DNA from: Pelomyxa schiedti
Taxonomy: Eukaryota; Evosea; Pelobiontida; Pelomyxidae
Assembly (NCBI GenBank): GCA_020536535.1
Contig: JAHLWZ010000042.1
Span: forward strand, 801-28,727
DNA: 27,927 bases
Direction: 5' to 3'
The translations under genes and the position numbers were made by a program. Position 1 is the first letter of the stretch. Each line of letters begins with the position of its first letter. Under the pieces are notes generated by a model. The model was not told the DNA's origin. It saw nothing but the letters and a program-made list of their open reading frames with translations, and searched no databases. Positions 19,999-27,927 of this stretch are shown in pieces.

Positions 19999-20762
19999 TT
20001 AGAACTTTTTATGCTTTTTGTGCACGTGTTTGGTGACGGAAATCTAGACTGGGTGTTAAACGAACGTCTCCAGGAAGCAACATACCTCATCATCTACAAG
20101 CTTGTAAGAATAAGTTGTCAGTACAGTGCCTTCAACTGAAAGAACCATAAAAGTTGGTACAGCGTCCCTAGTTTATTTGACTCTACAATTTAATAGGGTT
20201 TTTCTACCTGTTCGTTTCATTGGAAGTGCCAGTAGCAGTACCGGGGTTTAGGAACAGTTTTCCACTCTTCTCAATTAAATGCGTTTGTGTATGTCCTTTG
20301 CGGTTTCAGTAAAAAAACGAAATATTGAACAGCAAGCAGAATTGGACAGAAACCTGTTATTACAACATCAGAGTCTGTCATCCTCTGTATATACTCCAAA
20401 GCCTCAGTGCCCCTATATTCGTCCTGGTGAGCATGGCAAATGCCAACTGTGAATTTCTCAATATCCACAACTTTGACGTCCGGGTAACCACTTTGCAGCT
20501 ACTTGACACTTAATTCCACCACAAAAAGAAATCAAGATAAAAAACAAAAAAAGAGGAAAAGTACATCGTCGCAGTCACCTCCAACAATGTCTACACGCTC
20601 TGCGAGAGTTCGAAAATACTCCTCTACTTCTTTCGAGCACAGATTGCCAGTGCATATCACCCATTGCATTTTATTGGGAGTCAAAAGATCCAGGAACTTC
20701 TTGGGCAACGACGCAGCTCGCGTCGGAATGTAAAGGTCTCCAATGACCAACACCAACACCAT
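19999..20762 (-). CDS. VPS29: VPS29, retromer subunit, 5 exons
   Basis: Predicted 185 aa (human 182). Exons: 20762-20565, 20498-20354, 20295-20208, 20167-20086, 20043-19999; introns 40-66 nt. Diagnostic stretches: MVLVLVIGDLYIPTRAASLP, WVICTGNLCSKEV, FTVGICHAHQDEYRG, DVVITGHTQTH (across an intron), LFLNPGTATG and TTYSYKLVDDE. The start at 20762 matches the family N-terminus; the frame is open back to 20840 but that part has no family match. VPS29 is the metallophosphoesterase-fold scaffold of retromer and commander, which recycle cargo from endosomes. Compared with the human metal site, Asp8, Asn39, Asp62, His86 and His115 have counterparts, but His10 is Tyr and His117 is Gln. Catalysis is therefore unlikely, in keeping with a scaffold role. 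The last exon is only 15 codons, ends KKHKKF, and was placed by phase (acceptor TCTAG). Confidence 0.93.
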
Positions 20763-20938
20763 CGTTTCGGCAGTTAAAATTATTGATCTCGAGGATAACG
20801 GTTCGGTTCCAGTGTTGAGGTCGAGTTGGCGTCCAACCATAAGGCCACGTACACTGCAATCGGACTCGAACTCTTGAGCAGTTTTTTGCTTGAGACCCTC
20901 ACAGATAGTTGAGATTGTAAATTATTACAGCAAGGAAG
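20763..20938. promoter_or_regulatory. Short divergent promoter region shared by VPS29 and RAP1
   Basis: The two start codons are 176 bases apart on opposite strands, so both 5' regions must lie here. No TATA box or repeated element was clear. The call rests on gene orientation only. Confidence 0.5.
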
Positions 20939-23900
20939 ATGGCTCACGATGGTACGAGGAGGGCGGTGTTACAGGGCGAGGAAGGGCAACCCATAATGGA
21001 GACCTGTGCCGCCGGCGCCCCTCCGTCGACGCCGCCGCACCACACGCCGCAACAGCAAGGGACGACACAGGACAGCTCCGCCGACTACGACGACAACGAC
21101 GGCGGGACCATGGACCGCGGGGAACAAGGCGGCTCCGACGAGGACAGCGACTGCGTGATCGTCGGCGTCGCGGTTCCCCTGCCCGCCCCGGGCGACGGCG
21201 ACGCCGACGAAGCAGACGATGAGGCGGACGGCGCCGCGCCAACCGCAGGCGGCGGCATAAGAAGATCGAGGGGGCGCAGGAGGCCCGGGGCACATGTTAA
21301 AAGGGAGCCGCGGGAGGAGGACGTGGAGCGGGAGAACCAGGGCAGCGGGGAGGAAGAGGAAGCCGAAGAAAGCGAGGTGGCGGCGGGGGAGGGGGAGGCA
21401 GAAGCAGAGGGAGAGGGAGAGGGGGGGAAGGAGCCCAGCGAGGAGGAACAGGGGGACGAGCAGGGAATACAGCGGGACGAGGATGACGGTACTGGCGGTG
21501 GTGACCAAGCGGAGACAGAGGTGATCGAGGTGGACGACGACGACGCCGGTGTCGGTGGTGGTGATAATGGCGACGAGGAGGGAGCGAATGGCTGTGATGA
21601 GGATGAGGATGGGGATGGGGATGGGGATGACGGAGTGGCGAAAATCGATTGTGGGAATGGAGAGGATGATGATACCACGGGAACGGGAACGAGAGGAAGG
21701 GGTGACGATGACGGAGAGAACGATGACTATGAAGATCAAAGGAAACACCGGACCGAAAAGAGGAGAAGAACCCCTGAGAAGCCGTCGAATGAAGGTTCTG
21801 GCCCTTGCTCTACATCCACTACTGCGTCCACTTGCATAAGGAACCAGAAAAATAAACCGGTGGAAGAGGAATCTGGCATTACAAAACTTTTGGCACTTTT
21901 TGATCAAGAGAGGGAGAAAAATGAGATGAAATTACTGCTAAAGGAAGTTGTCAAATTAAAGCAGAAGCTCAAAATGAAGAAATTGGAAGAGAAAAAGAAA
22001 GTTTGTTCATGTGGTCATGCTACAACATGTGCATTAGAATCACAGTCCGTTCATAATGAGACATCCACTTCCCACAAAAAGCCAAACCGCACAGCTTTCA
22101 CACTTGAAGAAGATCTTTGCATTCTCAAGTTCGTTGAAGACAACCCAAACATGGGGACTCGAGGAAATGCAATGTGGAGACAGCTTGCAACTCAAGTTTA
22201 TTTTTTATCTTTTGTCCTTTTTCCCTACTCCCACTGATATTGTATTTTGTCTTGTCGATTGTCATATGACTTGTTTTGTGGTTCCATCTTTTTTTTTTTT
22301 GTTCAGTCTGCCTCAGGTTACCACACATACATGGCAGAGCTTGCGTAGTCGCTATTTGCACATTAAGGACAAAACAGAAGCGGATTTGAGGAAAGATCAT
22401 ACCCCAATTGCAAAGCTCCCCAACTGTTTAAATATGAGACCAATAGAGTCATTCCTTCATGATCCTCAGAATTCATCTATACAAGATAGGAACTCATTTT
22501 TCCCAACAAATCAACATTTTCTGCATACCCCTGCTATCGACGTCGATGATTCGTGTTTTCCCAATGTACCTTCGGCCCCACCCTCACCTACCACAGCAAC
22601 ATCTTCAGTGCGAACTCAAACTCCAGTACGTGCTCACCTTTTCCCAGGTCAATCTCAAATGTCACATCCCTATCCACAGTTGCCTGTGAGCCAACAGCAT
22701 CCACTATACCACATTGCACAGTGTGACCGACGCACTGCCCCAACGCCAGTACTTCAGCCCCAAATGCAATCAACCAAACCTCAAAATATGGATGCACCAC
22801 AACTTCATTTATCACGTCCCCCAGAAATACCACTATCACAGCAGCAGGTGGCAGTGGACCCTCAGCCTCCACCAGTACCTCAATTACAACCTCCACCGCC
22901 ACTCCATCCACCATCACAGGTGCAGTCGCCGCCGTACCCACGGCCTGCATCACAACAGCAGTCCCCGATACAAGGGTCACCACAACCTCAGCCACCCCCA
23001 ATGCAACAACAACAAGCACAGTTGCTGTCACGACCTCCACAGTCCCAACCATACTTACAACCCGTACCACAATTACAGCAACCACCTCAACTGCCACGGT
23101 TGTTGCAACCCTCATCACAGCCGCAACAAACGCCACAGACTGAACCACTGCCACAAATAGAGCGACAACACAAGACACATATATCACAACAACTTCCGCA
23201 ACCCCGAACACATCTAGAACAACAATCACGGCCACCGCAACCAGCAGAGCCACAACAAATTGATTTACCCCTCACCTCTCCAGAGACAGTTCAATACATT
23301 CCTTCTAATCCACACCTACCGTCACTACTACAAGAGCCTGTTGCACAACAGCCAGAGCCTATTTCTTCAACAACATCATGTACAAATACCTACTCCCAGA
23401 CTGAAACTTCAAATTTACCCAAATCTGTACATAAGGGACGAACACAGCAAAACCAAATTACTCCCTTGAAAAGCAAAGAAATTCCGCAACCAAAGCCACC
23501 AAAGCTCACAAATCCCAACAAATCCTCTGCAACCAAAAGGCCGGCTACACAAACGACAGCTGCAGCAGTAGGTATTGTCACATCCCCTGGCAAAGTCAAG
23601 TCAGAGCAGGCTACTACACACAGCCGAAGTTCGGGTTTTACATCCAATGCCCTGAGCCAAGTCATCAACGGCACGGACAAGGATTTAAAAGAAGTTGCAG
23701 GGGCACTTCTGGCAACCGGTTCAGTGCATGGAGCAATAACATTACTGAATGGAGAAGGTTTCCTTTCACTCCCCTACCTACCACTTGAAACTAACCGGCC
23801 CCAACAGACCCTGGTGTAAAAGTATGGAAATCTTCCGAGAACGTATGTTCTAATTTTCTTTCCCCCTTCCGTTTTTCACGCACTGAACTCTCCTAATACA

Positions 23901-24063
23901 GAGGGCCCTGCTCAAGAGAGACCTACCTCGAAGTGAAGAAATTTTCAAAGCTGTGGGTGTTGCTGCATTCCGTGCACGGCTTGACTTCCTCAGAATTCCA
24001 GTCAAAGATTTCCCGTTCCTGCAGGACCAAGTACCCCCAGCAGAAGTCATCTCATTACTTTAG
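20939..24063 (+). CDS. RAP1/TERF2IP-like telomere protein with Myb and C-terminal RCT-like domain, 3 exons
   Basis: Exons 20939-22195, 22317-23813, 23902-24063, giving 971 aa in frame. Residues 1-310 are strongly acidic and low in complexity (long Glu/Asp/Gly runs). A basic stretch (EKRRRTPEKP) and a heptad-like segment (about 322-365, FDQEREKNEMKLLLKEVVK) follow. A Rap1-type Myb/homeodomain-like fold (about 384-440) is split by the first intron: AFTLEEDLCILKFVEDNP, GNAMWRQLATQ, then THTWQSLRSRYLHIKDK. A Gln/Pro-rich region of about 300 residues separates it from the end. The C-terminal part (about 848-955) resembles the RAP1 C-terminal protein-interaction domain: DLKEVAGALLATGSVHGAI, then ALLKRDLPRSEEIFKAVGV and FRARLDFL in exon 3. 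RAP1 proteins bind telomeres or the telomere protein TRF2 and regulate telomere length and silencing. No BRCT domain is visible. Without the second intron, translation would stop at 23817 and lose half of the RCT, which supports the splice. Confidence 0.82.
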
Positions 24064-24347
24064 TGCACAACAACCCAACCTGGGGTTTTTTTTCTCAAGC
24101 ACTGTTCTGTGCCGAAGGACTGTACAATTGGCAAAAAAAGAGTTAAACAACTCTAATCTGAGTTGGCACTAATTACCTGCACATCATTTATAAGCTTTTG
24201 CTGGCCACACCAGTCAATATTCAAATAAAAAAGATAGAAGTTCTTGTGGAGTATGTTTTTTTGCTTGTAGTCCCTTGCCACCATCACATCTGATGGCTCA
24301 AGGGAACTGGCAATCCATCCTCCTATTTATGAATTCCCAAACGAACG

Positions 24348-25643
24348 ATGGCTGGCGCTTCAGCCCCTCTGAACAGGGTAGACGTGTGCAGCCCGCTTAC
24401 TCACGGAGATATTGACAGCAGAACGGTACCAGCATCCGCGACGGTTTGTGCGGTGACGTTGGACCAATCAATAGTATCTGCTCAACGGGTATGTATTTAC
24501 CCTCTCCATAGCAAACAAACATTAGGGCACCCACTGCCCACGACACACTCCCCACTCCAACTAATTATTGTTGTAGGAATGTGCGTCGTTTATTGCTGAA
24601 GCGGACAATGTGGAGAGAAAATTACAGGCTCAACTGAGAACCAGAATCGAGCTGCTGAAAAAAGAAGCACAGAATATTTGTACTGAGACAGGTTTCGTAG
24701 CATCTCATATAACGACAACCTAACTCACAAATACCTCATCTCCAGTTGAAAGACTCAATAGACAGAAATTCATATCCGAAACACTTTCGGATCAAGATTC
24801 CTCCTGCATACAGTCTGCAATGAATTCTGCATTAGATTCTTATGGAAATGCTCAAAGCCAGAACATAGATTCACTTCAAGTACACAAATATCTCCAACTC
24901 CTTTTAGTATTCACAGGAAAATCAGACACGGGACACAGAGAATCTCAAGGCGTGCGAGTACGGTTTATTACTCCTCAACAGCACTGCATGTCACCGCGCA
25001 ATTTCATCTCTGAGTTGCGGTGTGAAAAAAGAAAATCATCCTCCATCATGTTTCTAAACCAAGAACAGGAGTCACACGGGAATTCACATGCAACTGCAAC
25101 TGGGACCGGCGAGGAATCATGTGGTGGTTGGGAACCACCCCGGACCCAAGGCATCACCCTTTACAACACACCCCGAATCACATCAACCCGCACACATCCG
25201 GCCTCGTCATCGCTTCATGGTCCGGAACATGCAGCGGTTCACCTCAAAGCACACTTGATCGCGACTGCAACATCCCCAATTACACTGCACACGAGCCGAA
25301 CAGTTGGTGGCAGGTGGACCTGAGGCCATGTGGAGGATCAGTGAGACCATCAAAGTACTCAATCAGGCACAGCAGGAACACGGGCAACTTTTTGAGGAAC
25401 TGGGAGCTGAGGGGATCAAACGACGGCACAGCTTGGACAACCCTCACAAGACACACAAACGATCAAACAATCAACAGACCACTTGGAGTTGGCACATGGA
25501 ATGTCCCCCAGACATCAACACCATCAACTGAACCATCGTTCAGTATCTTTCGTGTGATAATGACTGGACCCTGCTCAAGTGGCTGCCTTCACCTTGTAAT
25601 TGCGGGCTTTGAAATTTATGGTTTGCTCACAATCGCGCTGTAA
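24348..25643 (+). CDS. Shortened TRIM-family paralogue: coiled coil - discoidin-like, no RING, B-box or FN3; 5 exons
   Basis: Predicted 355 aa. Exons 24348-24488, 24577-24691, 24746-24879, 24917-25019, 25069-25643, in frame. Exon 2 has exactly the length (115 nt) and phases of the matching exons in TRIM A and B; exons 3 and 4 share their phases. Exon 1 ends AVTLDQSIVSAQR, matching the end of the TRIM B coiled-coil exon. Later exons read AQLRTRIELLKKEAQNICTE, VERLNRQKFISETLSDQ and, in the linker exon, NSTACHRAISSL. The last exon is the galactose-binding-like domain (NSWWQVDLRPCGGSVRPSKY, RNWELRGSNDGTAWTT, GFEIYGLL). The FN3 exon is skipped cleanly. No RING or B-box coding was found in the 284 bases between RAP1 and this ATG. 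Inference: it may pair with the longer TRIMs through the coiled coil and act as a ligase-free partner or decoy. It converges on the NHL gene, with 54 bases between stops. Confidence 0.88.
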
Positions 25644-25697
25644 ATATAGCAGTAAAAAAATCAAATCGTCAAAAACAACTCCTTTTATTCCTACATA

Positions 25698-27558
25698 TTA
25701 CAGCCTTAGAGGATAGGGAAGACTGAAGTGGAATGCAAGTTCTATGATGAATTGAAGTGTAGGTAGTGGTATGATGCTGAATACACCACCCTTCTTCCAT
25801 GAGAGGAACAACGGCTTTAGTTGCCTGAAAGTAGGGAACCTTCCCTTGATGAAGAAGACAGTCTGGGCCTTTTCACAATCCACAACATAAACATCACCTC
25901 TCGGCGTCATCCATAGACCCATTGGGGTTACAAGGGATGGGTGGGTGAAAAACTCGGTTGCTTTGGTGGCTGTTGTGTTTCAGTGAGGGGTTTGTGTGTC
26001 TTGAATTGGGATTTGTACCTCTGTTGAAAGACATAACAACGGAGTACTTTGGGTCGGTGAGGAAAAACATGTTTCCGGAGCTATCTACTTTGATTCCTGT
26101 GGGCAACATTGGATGGGAGTTGCATTCGAAGCGTGTTATGGTAGAGACCATTCCTGGAAAGATAGTTAGCTTAGTGAAAGTTCTTTATTGGTAAACCGTC
26201 TTTAATTCTCCTTATGCTTGATGAAATAGAATCGGCAACATAAATCGCCCCCGTCGAGTCAACGCAAACGCCGCGAGGAAGATTGAACTGAGCACTGGAG
26301 CACTCGCCATCCTGGGAGCCAGCCTTGCTGCTGCCAGCAATGGTTGTCACAGTGCCTTTTAGGAAGCTAAATCAGTAACAAAATGGAAACTGCCTCACAA
26401 GAGAGATACCATCCAGAGTAACTCTTCGTATTCTGTGATTTTCAGAATCAGACACTACAAGTGTCCTAGTCGACTTGTCAAATACAATTCCCCACGGGCC
26501 TCTGAATAATGCCTTGGGGCCTCTCCCATCAGCATAGCCACCCGAAGGTGAACCAGCAAGTACAGTCACATTCCCTTTTTAAATATCCTCAGAAACAAAA
26601 AAACCCCAGCGAAGCACAAATCAAAATAGACACATGAACACCAACTCAGCAACCAAGTATTTGACTTGACACATAACCTACAAGGCACACACACTGCCCA
26701 CACACCTTCCATAGACACTCTCCTTACACGGGACGATCCCTGCTCCGTCACATAAACAATCCCCTCAGGGTCCACAGCCAAAGCAATGGGGTTCCAGAAG
26801 GACGCGTCGTGCGGGCCGCCGTCCGACGTCCCCTCCATGGCCCCGACCGCGGCGCCGACGCCGCCCCACCGCGTCGCGGTCATCTCGCCCCCGCGCATGG
26901 ACGCCCGCATGGCCTCGGTCAGCATCACCGGGCCCATCCACAGCACCGCGTGCATCGCCCAGTCGACCACCAGCACGCGGCCGGGCTGCCCCTGGTCCGC
27001 GCCTCCGCCGCCGCCGCCGCCGCCGCCGGGGCCGCGCGGCTCGTCCAGGCACAGGTCGTAGGGCTGCACCAGGCACGTGGGGCTGTAGTACCTGTGGAAC
27101 ACGTGGGGCGCCGCCGACATGACGTAGTCGACCTGGCGCCCGCCGCGCCGCATGGGCTCCCTGTCGGCGCCGTCGTCGTCGTCGTCGATCTCCATGCTGG
27201 ACCCCGAGTGGTCCGCCGCGGCGCCGCCCCACGTAGTCACCACCGGCGCCGTGGGTGTTATTGTGGCGGCGACGGAAGTACTAGCAGTTGTGGTGGTGGT
27301 TGCTGATGCTGCTGCTGTTGATGGAGGTGGTGTGGATGCTGCCGGGGCCGAGGGGGAGGCCAGGGTCTCGATGACGTGGACGGAGCCGTCGTCGGCCGTC
27401 ACGGTCACGGTGGCTGTCGGGGGCGGGGACGGCGTCCGCTTGCGTGGGGACGTCTTGCTGGCCGGGGGCGGCGACGGCGTGCGGTTGCGCGGCGACGTCT
27501 TGCCCGACGACGAGGTCGGCTTGGACGAGAACATGAACGCAGCGAGCCTGCCCCTCAT
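25698..27558 (-). CDS. NHL-repeat protein with low-complexity N-terminus, 5 exons
   Basis: Predicted 524 aa. Exons 27558-26706, 26574-26410, 26355-26197, 26153-26019, 25960-25698; every junction is phase 1. The first 130 residues are disordered (duplicated SPRxRTPSPPP blocks, Thr/Ala runs, an acidic patch). Then comes a beta-propeller-like part with successive NHL-type blades: NPIALAVDPEGIVYVTEQG..RVRRV, GPWGIVFDKSTRTLVVSDSE then RIRRV, LPRGVCVDSTGAIYVADS then IRRI, TGIKVDSSGNMFFLTD, and TPMGLWMTPRGDVYVVD. Each internal exon corresponds to one blade, and the shared phase suggests growth by exon duplication. The loop at about residues 176-185 is a poly-Gly run. NHL propellers bind protein or RNA, or form sensor domains; no catalytic domain accompanies this one, so its function is unknown. 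The start could instead be Met9. Confidence 0.87.
27004..27030 (-). repeat. GCC/GGC trinucleotide run encoding poly-Gly
   Basis: A near-pure CCG/GCC repeat on the plus strand that codes for nine consecutive glycines in the NHL protein. It lies in a GC-rich stretch (about 26800-27240), in contrast with the AT-richer 3' half of the gene. Confidence 0.85.
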
Positions 27559-27690
27559 TTTTTTTTGTTCGACGATGTCACTGTTCTAGAACTACAACAA
27601 CGGTTTATGTTCCAAAAGAAACAACAAGTCAGTTTTTTTAGTGGAACTCGCTGAACGAACTTCAGGAGGGTTGTTGGGTGTACTGAAGGT

Positions 27691-27927
27691 TTAAAGTAGA
27701 TGGTTGGTTGCTGGAGAGAGTCGTTCGGAGAGTTGTTCAAAATGTCCAGTCACTGTTTTGATGGTCGACAAGCAGGCTTGTGAAGTTAGTGGAAACGAGC
27801 AAATCAAAAAAAAAGTCTACCGGCTTTCGTCATCGCCAGTTCTCCCTTTGTGGTAGCAAGCTCTTCCTTTGTTCTTTCATGTGCCTCTTTTTCCTTTTGC
27901 AATTCGGTCCTAGTGTATTCCAACACG
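27691..27927 (-). CDS. C-terminal end of a coiled-coil protein, cut by right edge
   Basis: Two exons: from the edge to 27821, and 27776-27691, joined by a 44-nt GT-AG intron (phase 1). The edge exon is open throughout and reads TELQKEKEAHERTKEELATT, a charged heptad pattern typical of a coiled coil. The last exon encodes about 28 residues (CLSTIKTVTGHFEQLSERLS) and ends in TAA at 27691. No family can be named from so short a piece. It lies on the same strand as the NHL gene, whose start is 132 bases further on. Confidence 0.6.

Noticed and set aside
20763-20840. N-terminal extension of VPS29 up to 20840
   Set aside because: The open frame continues, but the family start MVLVLVIGD is at 20762 and the extension has no family match.
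20969-21907. Long minus-strand frame opposite the acidic part of RAP1
   Set aside because: It is an antisense shadow of a GAN-rich coding strand (Ser/Val/Leu-rich noise) with no domain.
22588-23253. Minus-strand Val-rich frame opposite the Gln/Pro linker of RAP1
   Set aside because: CAA/CCA-rich coding sequence gives long antisense Val/Gly frames; there is no motif and no splice support.
23814-23819. TAA at 23817 as the RAP1 stop
   Set aside because: An 88-nt GT-AG intron (23814-23901) joins in phase to 53 codons that complete the RCT-like domain.
1-27927. CRISPR arrays, tRNA, rRNA, transposase or integrase genes
   Set aside because: Searched by eye on both strands; no regularly spaced direct repeats, cloverleaf, or mobile-element enzyme motifs were found.

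Overview
This is a compact eukaryotic nuclear contig, most likely from a free-living unicellular eukaryote. Genes sit 50-600 bases apart, and almost every gene is split by very short GT-AG introns (29 to about 150 nt). TAA, TAG and TGA all act as stops, so the code is standard. Low-complexity tracts (RS, poly-Gly, Gln/Pro, Asp/Glu) are common. The mix of TRIM-like proteins carrying discoidin-type domains, a NACHT/WD40 giant protein, a GT10 fucosyltransferase, LanC-like, VPS29 and RAP1 would suit an amoebozoan or a unicellular relative of animals. I cannot fix the lineage from sequence alone.

Layout, left to right: (1) the C-terminal part of a helicase-like gene, minus strand, running off the left edge; (2) a complete LANCL-type gene (615-2275, +, 9 exons, 401 aa); (3) a GT10 fucosyltransferase with an N-terminal membrane anchor (4818-2416, -, 9 exons, 646 aa); (4) a giant two-exon gene (13957-4985, -, 2973 aa) encoding NACHT, zinc-finger, pentapeptide and WD40-like regions, a thioredoxin fold without its active-site cysteines, C1-like fingers and an Arg-Ser tail; (5) two tandem TRIM-like genes on the minus strand (A, 16501-14277, with a 100-N assembly gap; B, 19420-16629, 680 aa), plus a relic of a third copy at 14064-14112; (6) VPS29 (20762-19999, -, 185 aa), divergent from (7) a RAP1/TERF2IP-like telomere protein gene (20939-24063, +, 971 aa); (8) a third, shortened TRIM-family paralogue without RING, B-box or FN3 (24348-25643, +, 355 aa); (9) an NHL-repeat protein (27558-25698, -, 524 aa); (10) the C-terminal end of a coiled-coil gene cut by the right edge.

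The exon structures were worked out by hand from splice-site phase and from comparison between paralogues. For genes 2, 3, 4, TRIM B, VPS29, RAP1, the plus-strand TRIM paralogue and the NHL gene, the summed exons are divisible by three. The most unusual part is 4985-19420, with 24348-25643. Here a NACHT/WD40 receptor-like protein sits beside E3-ligase-like genes whose galactose-binding-like domains share a near-identical framework but differ in discrete patches. That resembles a recognition or defence neighbourhood, but this functional link is inference only.
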